Origin: Pseudomonadota bacterium
GTDB taxonomy: Bacteria > Pseudomonadota > Gammaproteobacteria > Eutrophobiales > Eutrophobiaceae
Direction of reading: 5' to 3'
Assembly: GCA_013112535.1 (NCBI GenBank)
Contig: JABFGI010000002.1
Coordinates: 124,001 to 188,000, forward strand
DNA length: 64,000 nt
Below the pieces are notes generated by a model. The model ran no database searches, had not been told where the DNA came from, and saw only the letters and a program-made list of their open reading frames with translations. Below, piece by piece: positions 19,380 to 28,790 of the stretch (position 1 is the first letter of the stretch; each line of letters begins with the position of its first letter). Made by a program: the position numbers and the translations under genes.

Positions 19380-20690
19380 TTAACGACCTGATTTACGCAA
19401 ATTTTGCACTGAAAATAATCCAGGCTGATTTACATCATCAGTAATAATGCTCTTGAATTGTAAAGTAGTGCAATGCATAGCCTGCACATCAACCAATACA
19501 GCATAGTCATCTAACGCAACACCTTTACCCTTGTTCCTGTCAATGTGATTAGAGCTATGGGTCTTTCCTATTGGAAACCATTTCCAGAGATCACCTTTCT
19601 TGTCATAGGTAACCAGTGATGCCATGGTCATCGTTTGACTATCCAGATTAATAACTCGTTTACCAATAGGATGGTTTGGATCTTTCGGTGTACCCTCCAA
19701 GGTATAAGTCTTGCGTAACTGGTATGTCACATTCGGGAAACAGTTTCCCTTACCGTGAACATCAACAAACCGATAGCCTTCTTGATCGTCAGCCGGATCA
19801 GCGGACAAATTCTGCTCATTATGATTATAGAATGGCAATAACAGATTTCGAGTACCAGCGTATGTCCAGTTGTAATCCGAGACACGACCATTATAGCCCT
19901 CGAAATCTTCAATCATAAGATCGCTACCTAAAAAGGCATCTGTGATTTGTCCAGTTGCAAGACGTCTAACACGACGCTGGAAGCCAAGATACAACCAGCC
20001 ATCGTCACGCTTGGTGTCGTCCTGATAACGATGAATTAATAATTGCGTATCTTTTAAATCGAACGGCTCCAAAACCTTAGTATAGATACCGCGAAAGATC
20101 TCGGCCGGATTATTATCAAATTCCGGTTTGGGATCAAAGGTGACACGATGATTGTAATTCATAAAGTGCCAGGAAAACTTCAATACCCGTTCAGTCTTAC
20201 CGGTTTTCATATCACGATAAGTCCACCAGAATGGTTCTATCGATTCTGAATCACCCGAGTTAAATCCATATTGATAATTCCAGACCATTTTCTGGCCGGC
20301 ATCAGGATCATTGGCATCAGGCTCCTGAGGAAAGGCACGCCCGGCAACATAACCATTCAACGTTCCATTTGCATTCAGAGAAACACCATCAGAATGTTGC
20401 TTGGTTGCATTCACATAATCATCAGATAATGGAAAATCTGTAGTCGCTGCCGTTTGGACTTCAACCCAGCCATTTTTTACAAACTCGTATAGAGCTTCAT
20501 CCAGGATCGCCTTGTATTTTTCAACATTGGATTGATTGACAACCGCACCCGGTTCATAACCATCAGCGGTCGGTGTCCATCCATTGTAAGGGTAGAATGA
20601 CTTCTGTATTTCTTCGTCAGAAACCGCATAAACCATCCCTGAAGCAAACACTGCCAGAGACAAAGTGAGTAACCTTAATACTGTATTCAT
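19380..20690 (-). CDS. DUF1329 family exported protein
   Basis: A 436-residue protein with a clear Sec signal peptide (LRLLTLSLAVFASGMVYA, cleavage near residue 22). The mature chain matches the DUF1329 family: the PYNGWTPTADGYEPGAVVNQSN start, the W-rich YAGTRNLLLPFYNHNEQ region and the VYVLEGTPKDPNHP-like segment near the middle. DUF1329 proteins are periplasmic and resemble LolA/LolB-type lipid-binding folds. They are nearly always encoded next to a DUF1302 outer-membrane protein, as here (32 bp downstream of it). The role is probably to carry hydrophobic molecules through the periplasm, which is not proven. Confidence 0.85.
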   Translation of the reverse strand: MNTVLRLLTLSLAVFASGMVYAVSDEEIQKSFYPYNGWTPTADGYEPGAVVNQSNVEKYKAILDEALYEFVKNGWVEVQTAATTDFPLSDDYVNATKQHSDGVSLNANGTLNGYVAGRAFPQEPDANDPDAGQKMVWNYQYGFNSGDSESIEPFWWTYRDMKTGKTERVLKFSWHFMNYNHRVTFDPKPEFDNNPAEIFRGIYTKVLEPFDLKDTQLLIHRYQDDTKRDDGWLYLGFQRRVRRLATGQITDAFLGSDLMIEDFEGYNGRVSDYNWTYAGTRNLLLPFYNHNEQNLSADPADDQEGYRFVDVHGKGNCFPNVTYQLRKTYTLEGTPKDPNHPIGKRVINLDSQTMTMASLVTYDKKGDLWKWFPIGKTHSSNHIDRNKGKGVALDDYAVLVDVQAMHCTTLQFKSIITDDVNQPGLFSVQNLRKSGR

Positions 20691-20722
20691 TATTTTATTC
20701 TCCTCAACTTCGGGATTGTTTA

Positions 20723-22663
20723 TTAGAAGCGATAACGCAGGCTGATTTGAACTTCATCTTCAGCCTGTGCCATACCAATCGGACCGGAACGGAAACGACC
20801 TAAGGGTTCAAAACCACCGAGACCTGTACTGCCCCCAACACCAGGCGCAGGAGTCAACGCGGCCAAAGTACCATAAGGAACAGCACTACGATTATCGTCA
20901 AACATCCGTGCGCCATGACCAAATTTTAAGTTGGCCCCGAAAGTAATCTTCCAGTTGTTGCTGACTAACCATTCGACCTGTGGTGCAACAGTTCCAGCCT
21001 GAGCACGTACATCGTAGGCAGTGATCACGCGTGGTAACACCGTGTCGTTTTTGTAAAAACCCTGAATTAAAAAGGTTCCGATCCAGTTATCTTTCCAATC
21101 CACCATACCAACATTCAAACCAGTTGGACCTGTTGTTAAATTATGATTCAAAATGTGCTGACCAAACAATTGTCCAGATAACAGAAACGCACGGTTTTTA
21201 TTCAGGAAGGGAATGAAAGTGGGTCTGTCCCAACCGATGACATAACGCATTACATCCGAATCATCAAATAATCGCGAGGTGGACGTGTCCGCAAATTCTT
21301 CACCGGTAGTCCATGCCGCCTCTATGCGAAATGCCGATTTTATTTTTTCTACATAAAAATCAGCCGAACCACCAAACATAAAGATTCGCGGAAAATCAAT
21401 ATCAAATGCCAAAGCATGTGGGAAAACTCCAGTTGCTCCGGTAAAGGCATCTGTTGAAGTAATACCGCCTCGTAATGAAGGCAAATGTGAATTGTAATAC
21501 ATCGTATTTAATGAAAAACCGACACCCTTATAAACACCTTCTACTCGTGCACCAATATCGTTATCTTCAATGTCCCAATCAGGTGTATTAGCCCGACGAA
21601 TACCTATTTGGCCAGGACCAAAATCTGTTGCGCCGGCACCAACCGCGAAATTACCCACGGTACAACCGACCTGCCAACAAGTCCCCATCGCCCGGAAGAA
21701 ATTCCCTGCTTGCAAGATGCTATAAGTCGAGCCACCCTGACCCAAGGTATGTGGTCGGGCCTGCTCGAACTTCCACAGCAATTGAAAGTTCAGGTCTTCA
21801 AAAGTCTTTCCCCCACCGGCACGGTATTCCATATTTAAGATGCCCATCGGAATACGAGCATCTTCCAGTTCTTCATAAATATTTTGTGCGGAAAAATCAA
21901 CTGGATTGACAATATCCAACACACGAAATAGATCGGTACGACCCCAAACCACCTGTTGTCGGCCAACACGAAAATTGATTTCTTTCCCGCCGTTCAATGG
22001 AATCGTTGCATCAATATAGGCTTCGCGGATTACATCGGCGCGATCATTAAATTCTGGTGAGATTAGTTCCTGTTTATCGGCATCCATATAACCATCGATA
22101 CAACCGCGAGAATCCGTATCACAAGGTCGGACAGGGTAAGCCAGGCCTACTCCAGTACCTGTACCGCCGTGTAGATCTGCACCAAGTAAAGCCAAACCAT
22201 CATTCGGATTCGCTGCACCTCCGATGCCTCCGGAATTAAACAGAGCGAGACCACCGCCCCATGCAACAGATCCAGCTGTAAATCCAGCGGCTAATGGTCC
22301 ACCAAAACCTGGCACACCTGCTGGAAAGAACTGTTGTTGCAATCTAACCGGACCACCGGCGTTATCCCCAAAATTATTATCATTCAGCTCATAAGCGGCA
22401 TCATAACTACCACGCAGGGTACCGTGCATGGAGACATTACGAAAAATACCGACTGTGCCGATAGACCTGGACCATTCCAGTTGTCCTCGGCTACGAGATC
22501 TGGATACGCCAGTGTGATTACGACCATGACTGGAATTTTCTATATAGCCGTGGGCTACCCACTTGCCATCTTTGGATTTCCAGGCAAACGCATTTGAAGA
22601 AATACCCACCAAAAAGAGACTGGCAAGCAATAATCGATACAAGTTATTCGTTATGTTATTCAC
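20723..22663 (-). CDS. DUF1302 family outer-membrane protein
   Basis: I choose the GTG at 22661-22663 as start, giving 646 residues. It is preceded by an AGGGGGG ribosome site, and translation from there gives a normal signal peptide (RLLLASLFLVGISSNAFA). An in-frame ATG at 22727-22729 adds 22 unlikely residues and would precede that site. The mature protein has a Gly/Asn-rich beta-barrel pattern, the FRVGRQQVVWGRTDLFRVLDIVNP-type DUF1302 core (about residue 230) and ends in SLRYRF with the terminal Phe of outer-membrane barrels. It likely forms an outer-membrane channel for hydrophobic substrates with its DUF1329 partner. Confidence 0.85.
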   Translation of the reverse strand: MNNITNNLYRLLLASLFLVGISSNAFAWKSKDGKWVAHGYIENSSHGRNHTGVSRSRSRGQLEWSRSIGTVGIFRNVSMHGTLRGSYDAAYELNDNNFGDNAGGPVRLQQQFFPAGVPGFGGPLAAGFTAGSVAWGGGLALFNSGGIGGAANPNDGLALLGADLHGGTGTGVGLAYPVRPCDTDSRGCIDGYMDADKQELISPEFNDRADVIREAYIDATIPLNGGKEINFRVGRQQVVWGRTDLFRVLDIVNPVDFSAQNIYEELEDARIPMGILNMEYRAGGGKTFEDLNFQLLWKFEQARPHTLGQGGSTYSILQAGNFFRAMGTCWQVGCTVGNFAVGAGATDFGPGQIGIRRANTPDWDIEDNDIGARVEGVYKGVGFSLNTMYYNSHLPSLRGGITSTDAFTGATGVFPHALAFDIDFPRIFMFGGSADFYVEKIKSAFRIEAAWTTGEEFADTSTSRLFDDSDVMRYVIGWDRPTFIPFLNKNRAFLLSGQLFGQHILNHNLTTGPTGLNVGMVDWKDNWIGTFLIQGFYKNDTVLPRVITAYDVRAQAGTVAPQVEWLVSNNWKITFGANLKFGHGARMFDDNRSAVPYGTLAALTPAPGVGGSTGLGGFEPLGRFRSGPIGMAQAEDEVQISLRYRF

Positions 22664-22750
22664 ACTACGACCCCCCCTGTTATACCACCTGGTTTTATAA
22701 ATTTTTATCGCGTGAAAAAAGACAGACACGGATTATTAGATGATACAGAA

Positions 22751-22779
22751 ATAATATTGCCTCTCAAATAGTTTGTCAA
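22751..22779 (-). promoter_or_regulatory. sigma70 promoter of the DUF1302-DUF1329 unit
   Basis: On the minus strand TTGACA (complement of 22774-22779) is followed after 17 bp by TATTAT (complement of 22751-22756). This is close to consensus in both boxes and spacing. The TetR-type palindrome at 22778-22793 overlaps the edge of the -35 box, which fits repression. Confidence 0.75.
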
Positions 22780-22793
22780 TACGTTACCGTATG
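22778..22793. promoter_or_regulatory. TetR-type operator, site B
   Basis: AATACGTTACCGTATG matches site A at 13 of 16 positions. It overlaps the -35 box of the DUF1302 promoter. Confidence 0.65.
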
Positions 22794-22840
22794 TTTTAGT
22801 TTTATGGAATTTTTACATTTTGGCAGAATAATAACTTTTA

Positions 22841-22854
22841 TTGATATGGATCAA
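22841..22854. promoter_or_regulatory. FNR/Anr-type box
   Basis: TTGATATGGATCAA is a perfect match to the FNR/ANR consensus TTGAT-N4-ATCAA. It lies between DUF1302 (minus) and MoxR (plus). Neither direction shows an obvious -10 at the class II distance, so which gene it controls is unclear. A 14-bp exact consensus match in a regulatory gap is unlikely to be chance but not impossible. Confidence 0.55.
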
Positions 22855-23041
22855 ATTACTGAAAAGCATTTGGCATGAATTTTTACATGAAACTATTTTA
22901 TGAAAATACCAGCAATAGCAATTATTTATGATTTTTTATTAACAGCATTGATTATTAATTTAAGAGACATAAATATTTTGATCGATAAATTATTGCTCTT
23001 ATCTATCCATAACTAATGATTCGCAAACCCTTTCTTTTTTC

Positions 23042-23057
23042 AATACGCAACAGTATG
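23042..23057. promoter_or_regulatory. TetR-type operator, site C
   Basis: AATACGCAACAGTATG keeps the outer ATAC...GTATG arms of the motif but is the most degenerate copy. It ends 36 bp before the MoxR ATG. Confidence 0.5.
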
Positions 23058-23093
23058 CTGGTAGATTGAACACATAAATAATCAGATACGCCA

Positions 23094-24023
23094 ATGCAAC
23101 AATTAATTTACCGTTGTTTTAACTCTATCGAACATATCGAACAGAGCTTTGCAGAACAGAATTATATTTGCGATCGTAAACTGGCAACGACGATATTTCT
23201 CTCTACCAAACTTGGAAAACCTTTATTTCTGGAAGGTGAACCCGGTGTTGGAAAAACTGAAGTGGCCAAAGTTCTCTCTAAAGTACTGGATACAAAACTA
23301 ATTCGTTTGCAGTGCTATGAAGGTCTGGATACGACCACTGCACTGTATGAGTGGAATTACCCGAGACAAATGCTCGAACTACGTCTACAAGAAGCACGTG
23401 ATATTGAAAAAAATAAAATTGGTGAAAATATATTCAGTGAAGCATTTCTATTCAAGCGTCCTCTATTACAGGCCATACAATCAGAGACAAAGACCCCACC
23501 AGTTTTGCTTATCGATGAAATTGATCGTTCGGATGAAGAATTTGAGGCATTTTTGCTGGAAGTATTATCCGACTTCCAGATCACCATCCCGGAGCTTGGT
23601 ACCATAAAAGCAAAGCAAACCCCTATCGTTATTTTAACCTCAAACAATACCCGTCAATTACATGATGCCTTGAAACGACGTTGTTTGTTCAACTATATTG
23701 ACTACCCGGATCTGGAACGGGAACGACTCATTGTAAAAACCCGTGTTCCCAATATACAGGAGGAACTGTCAGAGCAGATCTGTGAGTTTATGCAATGGAT
23801 ACGATCTGAAAATTTGTATAAGCGTCCCGGCATAGCTGAAACCATTGACTGGGCAGAAGCTCTACTATCCCTTGGTATTGATGATCTAACTGTAAATGCA
23901 GTGGAAGACACGATTAGCTGCATCATAAAGTATAAACAGGATTTGGAAAATATTCAGAAACTGGAATTATCAATGATACTAGAGCAGTTGAAAAATGACG
24001 AGCCAAAACAACACCTTCAATGA
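23094..24023 (+). CDS. MoxR-type AAA+ ATPase (CoxD-like)
   Basis: A 309-residue AAA+ protein with Walker A GEPGVGKT at 48-55, Walker B VLLIDE at 137-142 followed by IDRSDEEFEAF, and sensor-1 ILTSNNTR near 186. MoxR ATPases work with VWA proteins as metal-cofactor or complex-assembly chaperones. The closest named pair is CoxD-CoxE, which matures the active site of Mo-Cu carbon monoxide dehydrogenase. The VWA gene follows with a 29-bp overlap. No CO dehydrogenase gene is in the window. A TetR-type palindrome just upstream places the pair in the same probable regulon as the molybdoenzyme at 40414, a possible client. Confidence 0.88.
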   Translation: MQQLIYRCFNSIEHIEQSFAEQNYICDRKLATTIFLSTKLGKPLFLEGEPGVGKTEVAKVLSKVLDTKLIRLQCYEGLDTTTALYEWNYPRQMLELRLQEARDIEKNKIGENIFSEAFLFKRPLLQAIQSETKTPPVLLIDEIDRSDEEFEAFLLEVLSDFQITIPELGTIKAKQTPIVILTSNNTRQLHDALKRRCLFNYIDYPDLERERLIVKTRVPNIQEELSEQICEFMQWIRSENLYKRPGIAETIDWAEALLSLGIDDLTVNAVEDTISCIIKYKQDLENIQKLELSMILEQLKNDEPKQHLQ

Positions 24024-25176
24024 TAGTAAAGATAATCGTTATTTACTGGATCAAATCATACGATTCACAAGGCAACTGCATGATTCAGGAATCAACGTCA
24101 ATCTGACGAACTTGATAGATCTGTTCGACGGCATCAAATATATTGATATTGCTAACCCGGACGATTTTTATGCAACAAGTTGTGCCACACTTATTTCAAG
24201 CCATCACGATCTTGCCTTGTTCGATCATCTGTTCAACTCATTCTGGTATCCGGACAAAACAGAAGATAAAATTTTAAAACAATTCACAGATAATGATTCA
24301 GATGACAGTGGTACACTGGAGAAAGAAAATAGAAAAGAAATAACACAGCAAGAACAGAAGTCTCAAAATAAGAAACCTGATAAGACACAAGCTAATAGTC
24401 AGACAGCGTATAGTCCCAATGAGTATTTAATGAAAAAAGATTTGGGGCTTATGTCGCCGGATGAAATGGAACAGGCCCGAAGTCTAATCGAGGAACTTAT
24501 TACCATCATCGCCAATATACAAAATCGCCGACGCAAGAAAAACAATAAGGGACATGAATTATTTTTTCGTGAAATGTTGCGACGTAATGCATCCCATGGT
24601 TCAGATGGCATGGAAATTCTGTTTCGTAAAAAACGTATCAAGAAAACCAGATTAATACTGCTTTGTGATGTCAGTGGTTCGATGGAAAGGTACAGCCGCT
24701 TCCTTATCCATATCATCTATGCGATGTATCAGGAATTGAAACAACTCGAAGTCGCCGTCTTTTCAACACACATGAATGTTATTACAGACTGTTTAAATAC
24801 CGACAAGATTGATGACTCATTGGATAATATAACCAGAACAGTGCATGACTGGGCTGGCGGCACAAATATTGGTCAATGTATTCAGGAATTCAATCAGTAC
24901 TTGTCACAGGAAATGTCATCATCAAACACGATCATAGTTATTCTCAGTGATGGTTGGGACCGAGGTGACGCTTCGAAGATGGCGGATGAAATGAAACATC
25001 TGCATAATTATGCGCATAAGATTTTATGGCTGAATCCCTTAATGGGTCATGATGAATATCAACCACTCTGTCAGGGTATGCAAACTGCCCTACCCTACAT
25101 CGATTACTTTATGCCGGCACATAATCTGGAAAGTTTTGCCAGATTAATTAAGCAAATAAGATTACTATGGCAGTAG
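23995..25176 (+). CDS. VWA domain protein, CoxE-like
   Basis: A 393-residue protein whose start overlaps the MoxR gene by 29 bp. The N-terminal 140 residues are helical and then charged and low-complexity (many K, Q, N, D). The C-terminal half is a von Willebrand A domain with the MIDAS motif D225-V-S227-G-S229, a later GGTNIGQ threonine and the LSDGWDRGD aspartate, so metal binding should be intact. It matches the CoxE/DUF58-like partner of MoxR ATPases. The pair probably remodels or loads a metalloenzyme. The sequence ends cleanly before a convergent DUF3179 gene. Confidence 0.86.
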   Translation: MTSQNNTFNDSKDNRYLLDQIIRFTRQLHDSGINVNLTNLIDLFDGIKYIDIANPDDFYATSCATLISSHHDLALFDHLFNSFWYPDKTEDKILKQFTDNDSDDSGTLEKENRKEITQQEQKSQNKKPDKTQANSQTAYSPNEYLMKKDLGLMSPDEMEQARSLIEELITIIANIQNRRRKKNNKGHELFFREMLRRNASHGSDGMEILFRKKRIKKTRLILLCDVSGSMERYSRFLIHIIYAMYQELKQLEVAVFSTHMNVITDCLNTDKIDDSLDNITRTVHDWAGGTNIGQCIQEFNQYLSQEMSSSNTIIVILSDGWDRGDASKMADEMKHLHNYAHKILWLNPLMGHDEYQPLCQGMQTALPYIDYFMPAHNLESFARLIKQIRLLWQ

Positions 25177-25252
25177 TAACTAATGCTTGAAATTTTGCCT
25201 GGCTCTTTTGTTTAAAGCATTATTTAAAACGGGTAGCACAGCCTTCCATCAC

Positions 25253-26488
25253 TCAAACTCTGTTTACATCTGTATCTGGAAAAAATTCTACAAAGATAAA
25301 CCAAAACAATTTGCTCTTGAGTGTATTCACACGTTTTAATTGTGTTCCATCTTCAGTAATACCAAATATATCTATTGTACTAATAGGTGCAGTGTTATTT
25401 TTAAAGAAAGCTGTGACAACATCTAATTGCGGGTTGTAGTTAATAACAATGGGCTTTTCACCAATCGTTGTATTAATAATATTATTCTGTTGTTCAATAA
25501 AGTCTTTGGAATAAGCAACATGGTCGTCATTTATGCTAATTGTGTAGACAAGTTCTTTCATCGGTAGACGTTTGTCTTTAAAGTCAATTGTTGGGAATGC
25601 CGGTTTATCATTCTCTATCCAGTTTAAACCAACTCCCCATAGCATCATGATATGGCGCACCAAACGATCCCATAATGCCAATACAGGATTTTCTGTTAAA
25701 TCAGCTATCTCATTAATAAATACCTGTCCATCTGGATACAATGTTTTAAATGAAATGAATGGCATGCGTACGGTGGGCCATTCTTTCATTTTATTTTTTT
25801 CAGGATCACGTTCTTTAGTTCCCCATATCTGTTGAATAGCTGCACCACTATTCTTGTCAAACAAGACCAGATTGTTTTTCAATTGTGTCATGACTGTCAA
25901 ATCCAGTTCCTGACCAGCAATAATCGGACTATAGGCGATACCCAGATTAGTCAATCCGCAATAGGTCATAATAACTTCTTCGCCATTGATGCTGTTCCCT
26001 TTTGCAACATGCGGTTGCAGTAAATAATAATCAGAATAGGCATAGGCTCCTTGATCCGTTTCAAGTACTAGCACCTCAATATCATTAACTGTTGCATACG
26101 ATTTTGGCCCAAAGTGTGCCTTGTCCAGACTGCGTTGCATGTACTGTGGTGCCGCATCAACTCCGACAAACTTCGCTTCGTGTTGCTGGGCACGAAACAT
26201 CAATTTTGGATTAATCATGCCTGAGTAATAATTGAAGACAAACGCAAATACCAGACACATTAATAGAAGCTTGTTACAAATTTCACGATCATTGAACCAT
26301 ACAAACATGGCGATAAATAAAGCGAGAATAGAGATTACCGAAATGACGTGTCGGTTATACCAGACAAACATGGTAAATTCGCGTGAAGACTGTATCACCC
26401 ACTGACTTATATCGGCGAGATCTTTGAAAATAATAAACGCACCCAACTGGGCGATTACCATAAATATCCAGAAACTGGTCTTCTTCAT
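25253..26488 (-). CDS. DUF3179 family membrane protein
   Basis: A 411-residue protein with three predicted N-terminal membrane helices (about residues 5-25, 48-66, 74-92) and a large soluble C-terminal region. The segment GEEVIMTYCGLTNLGIAYSP, with its conserved Cys, and the later WPTVRMPFISFKTLYPDGQV resemble DUF3179, a family of unknown function that often has the TYCPL-type motif. The gene is divergent from the beta-oxidation gene, with TetR-type operator D 39 bp before its start, so it probably belongs to the same regulon. No enzymatic role can be given. Confidence 0.7.
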   Translation of the reverse strand: MKKTSFWIFMVIAQLGAFIIFKDLADISQWVIQSSREFTMFVWYNRHVISVISILALFIAMFVWFNDREICNKLLLMCLVFAFVFNYYSGMINPKLMFRAQQHEAKFVGVDAAPQYMQRSLDKAHFGPKSYATVNDIEVLVLETDQGAYAYSDYYLLQPHVAKGNSINGEEVIMTYCGLTNLGIAYSPIIAGQELDLTVMTQLKNNLVLFDKNSGAAIQQIWGTKERDPEKNKMKEWPTVRMPFISFKTLYPDGQVFINEIADLTENPVLALWDRLVRHIMMLWGVGLNWIENDKPAFPTIDFKDKRLPMKELVYTISINDDHVAYSKDFIEQQNNIINTTIGEKPIVINYNPQLDVVTAFFKNNTAPISTIDIFGITEDGTQLKRVNTLKSKLFWFIFVEFFPDTDVNRV

Positions 26489-26526
26489 AATCTAATCCTC
26501 TACTTTTACATGGTTTCGATATAAGC

Positions 26527-26542
26527 AGTACGGTTACGTATG
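26527..26542. promoter_or_regulatory. TetR-type operator, site D
   Basis: AGTACGGTTACGTATG lies between the DUF3179 gene (start 39 bp to the left) and the beta-oxidation gene (142 bp to the right). The overlapping GGTTAC-N5-GTAACC at 26532-26548 forms a second inverted repeat. Confidence 0.6.
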
Positions 26543-26683
26543 GTAACCTGATTGTGCTGAAAGTACAGTTGCACTATTAGTCAACACCTCAAACCTTCCA
26601 GGTCAAGACGGCCGTTTTCATAAGAATAGAATGCTTAATATTTCTCAATTTATTTTTATCATTCTCAATTCGAAATTTGATTT

Positions 26684-28783
26684 ATGCAAAACATCATCAC
26701 TTATAAAAAGATCGGTCATATCGCCCTTGTCACAATTAATAATCCACCTGTCAATGCTATGGATTTTAAAACCAGACTAGCGTTATCAGACGCTATCGAT
26801 CAATTAAATTCGGATAATAAAATTAAAGCTGCCGTTTTGATCTGCGAAGGACGCACCTTTATCGCTGGTGCGGATATTTCCGAATTTGATAATCTTCCTT
26901 TCAAGGACCCATGGTTACCGGATGTGGTTCAAAAAATTGAAGATGCCAATAAACCCGTTATCGCTGCTATTCACGGTTCTGCACTAGGCGGCGGTTTGGA
27001 AATAGCAATGGGTTGCCACTTTCGCTGTGCAGTCCCGTCCGCCAAACTTGGGCTGCCAGAAGTAACCCTCGGACTCTTGCCCGGAGCGACGGGTACCCAG
27101 CGTTTACCCCGTCTGATAGGTGTCGATAAGGCACTGGATATGATGTTGACAGGCAAACCCATCAATGCAAAACAGGCCATTGAAGAGGGTCTTATCGACA
27201 AGATCATCGAAGACGAACTACAGGAAGGCGCTATTGCCTTCGCAAAAGAAATTCTGGAAAAACAAATACCAATAAGGCGCTTAAGTAAAACTAAAATCGA
27301 TAAAACAAATGTTACAACCGAATTATTCGAAAAATACCGCCAACGTAACAACAAAACTGCATGCGGCTTTTTTGCACCGGAAAAAATAATCCAATGCGTT
27401 GAGGCGGCCGTAGACCTACCCTACCCAGAATCATTACAGGTAGAAGACAATCTATTTATGGAATGTCTAAATTCTGATCATTCCCGTGGCCAACGACATT
27501 TATTTTTTGCCGAACGAGAGATTGCACGCATACCCGATGTGCCAAAAGATACCGCTATCAGAAATATCAATCGTGTCGCAATCATCGGTGCCGGCACCAT
27601 GGGTGGAGGCATTGCCATGAATTTTTTGCAAGCCAATATCCCGGTTACATTACTGGAAATCGATCAGGAAGGTTTGCAACGCGGTATAGATATCATTCGT
27701 TCCAATTATGCCGGACAGGTGAAAAAAGGTCGTATGGAACAGACCCACATGGATCAATACATGGAACTGCTATCAGGCAGCACTGCTTTTGATAATATCA
27801 GTGATGTTGATCTGGTCATTGAGGCTGTGTTTGAAAACATGGAGATCAAAAAAGAAGTGTTTAAAAAACTGGATCAGGTTTGTAAGCCGGGCGCCATTCT
27901 CGCCAGTAATACTTCGACACTGGATCTGGATGTGATCGCCAATTACACCAAACGTCCCGAGGATGTCATTGGTCTCCATTTTTTCGCTCCAGCCAATATT
28001 ATGCCTCTATTAGAGATAGTCCGCGGCAAAAAAACCACCAAGGATGTCATTGCCACTGCCTTTAAATTATCCAGGTCCATCCGCAAGGTAGGTGTCTTGG
28101 CTGGGGTGTGTTTTGGTTTCATTGGCAATCGTATGTTTCTGCCTTATGTCCGTGAGGCAGAATTAATGATGCTTGAGGGCGTCTCGGCCGAACGTATCGA
28201 TCGTGTCGCTTGTAACTGGGGTATGGCTATGGGACCACACGCAGTAACAGACCTCTCCGGTCAGGATGTTTTTTTTAAGATTGTCGATGGTTGGAAAGAC
28301 CATCCCGATGATCCGGCCTTTTTCCGTGTCTGCAAAGCCTTATTTGAACTGGAACGTTACGGACAAAAAACCAGCAAAGGAAAATACATTTACGAAGGTC
28401 GTAAAGCTATCAGTGATCCTAAAGTAGCCAACATCGCTCAACAGGAAGCTGAGAAGCTCGGCATTGAACAACGCGAGATTAGTGATGATGAGATCATCAA
28501 ACGTCTTCTATGCGCCATGATTAATGAGGGAGCTTTAATTCTGGAGGAAGGTATCGCGATACGTTCCGGAGATATTGATGTGATCTATGCCAATGGTTAT
28601 GGTCTCCCTCGTTACCGTGGTGGTCCGATGTTTTATGCTGATCTCATTGGTTTGAAACAAGTGTATGATGACATCAATGAATTTCGTGATCGTTATGGTA
28701 ATCGCTACTGGACACCGGCACCATTACTGGAACAGCTCGCAAAACAAGGTAAAACCTTTTCAGAATGGTCACAACATAAATAA
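26684..28783 (+). CDS. bifunctional enoyl-CoA hydratase / 3-hydroxyacyl-CoA dehydrogenase
   Basis: A 699-residue beta-oxidation enzyme. Residues 1-190 form the crotonase domain, with GGGLEIAMG and LPEVTLGLLPG carrying both catalytic glutamates. Residues about 295-480 form the NAD domain with IIGAGTMGGGIA and the catalytic His in GLHFFAPAN, followed by the two C-terminal HAD domains. The order matches peroxisomal-type MFE-1 and FadB/FadJ, but at 699 residues and without a neighbouring thiolase it is not the usual fadBA. It is followed 7 bp later by a DMT transporter. TetR-type site D lies upstream. It probably hydrates and oxidises an enoyl-CoA formed from the regulon substrate. Confidence 0.9.
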   Translation: MQNIITYKKIGHIALVTINNPPVNAMDFKTRLALSDAIDQLNSDNKIKAAVLICEGRTFIAGADISEFDNLPFKDPWLPDVVQKIEDANKPVIAAIHGSALGGGLEIAMGCHFRCAVPSAKLGLPEVTLGLLPGATGTQRLPRLIGVDKALDMMLTGKPINAKQAIEEGLIDKIIEDELQEGAIAFAKEILEKQIPIRRLSKTKIDKTNVTTELFEKYRQRNNKTACGFFAPEKIIQCVEAAVDLPYPESLQVEDNLFMECLNSDHSRGQRHLFFAEREIARIPDVPKDTAIRNINRVAIIGAGTMGGGIAMNFLQANIPVTLLEIDQEGLQRGIDIIRSNYAGQVKKGRMEQTHMDQYMELLSGSTAFDNISDVDLVIEAVFENMEIKKEVFKKLDQVCKPGAILASNTSTLDLDVIANYTKRPEDVIGLHFFAPANIMPLLEIVRGKKTTKDVIATAFKLSRSIRKVGVLAGVCFGFIGNRMFLPYVREAELMMLEGVSAERIDRVACNWGMAMGPHAVTDLSGQDVFFKIVDGWKDHPDDPAFFRVCKALFELERYGQKTSKGKYIYEGRKAISDPKVANIAQQEAEKLGIEQREISDDEIIKRLLCAMINEGALILEEGIAIRSGDIDVIYANGYGLPRYRGGPMFYADLIGLKQVYDDINEFRDRYGNRYWTPAPLLEQLAKQGKTFSEWSQHK

Positions 28784-28790
28784 AGAATAA

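Larger units (their letters stand above)
22730..23093. other. 364-bp regulatory intergenic region, DUF1302 / MoxR divergent
   Basis: No gene. It holds a strong minus-strand promoter (22751-22779), TetR-type palindromes at 22778 and 23042, a perfect FNR-type box at 22841, and GAATTTTTACAT twice at 22807 and 22877, exactly 70 bp apart. The spacing puts the FNR box between two divergently transcribed units of the same probable regulon. Confidence 0.6.

Noticed and set aside
23094..25176. Carbon monoxide dehydrogenase operon
   Set aside because: Only the MoxR and VWA accessory types are present; no coxL, coxM or coxS sequence is in the window.
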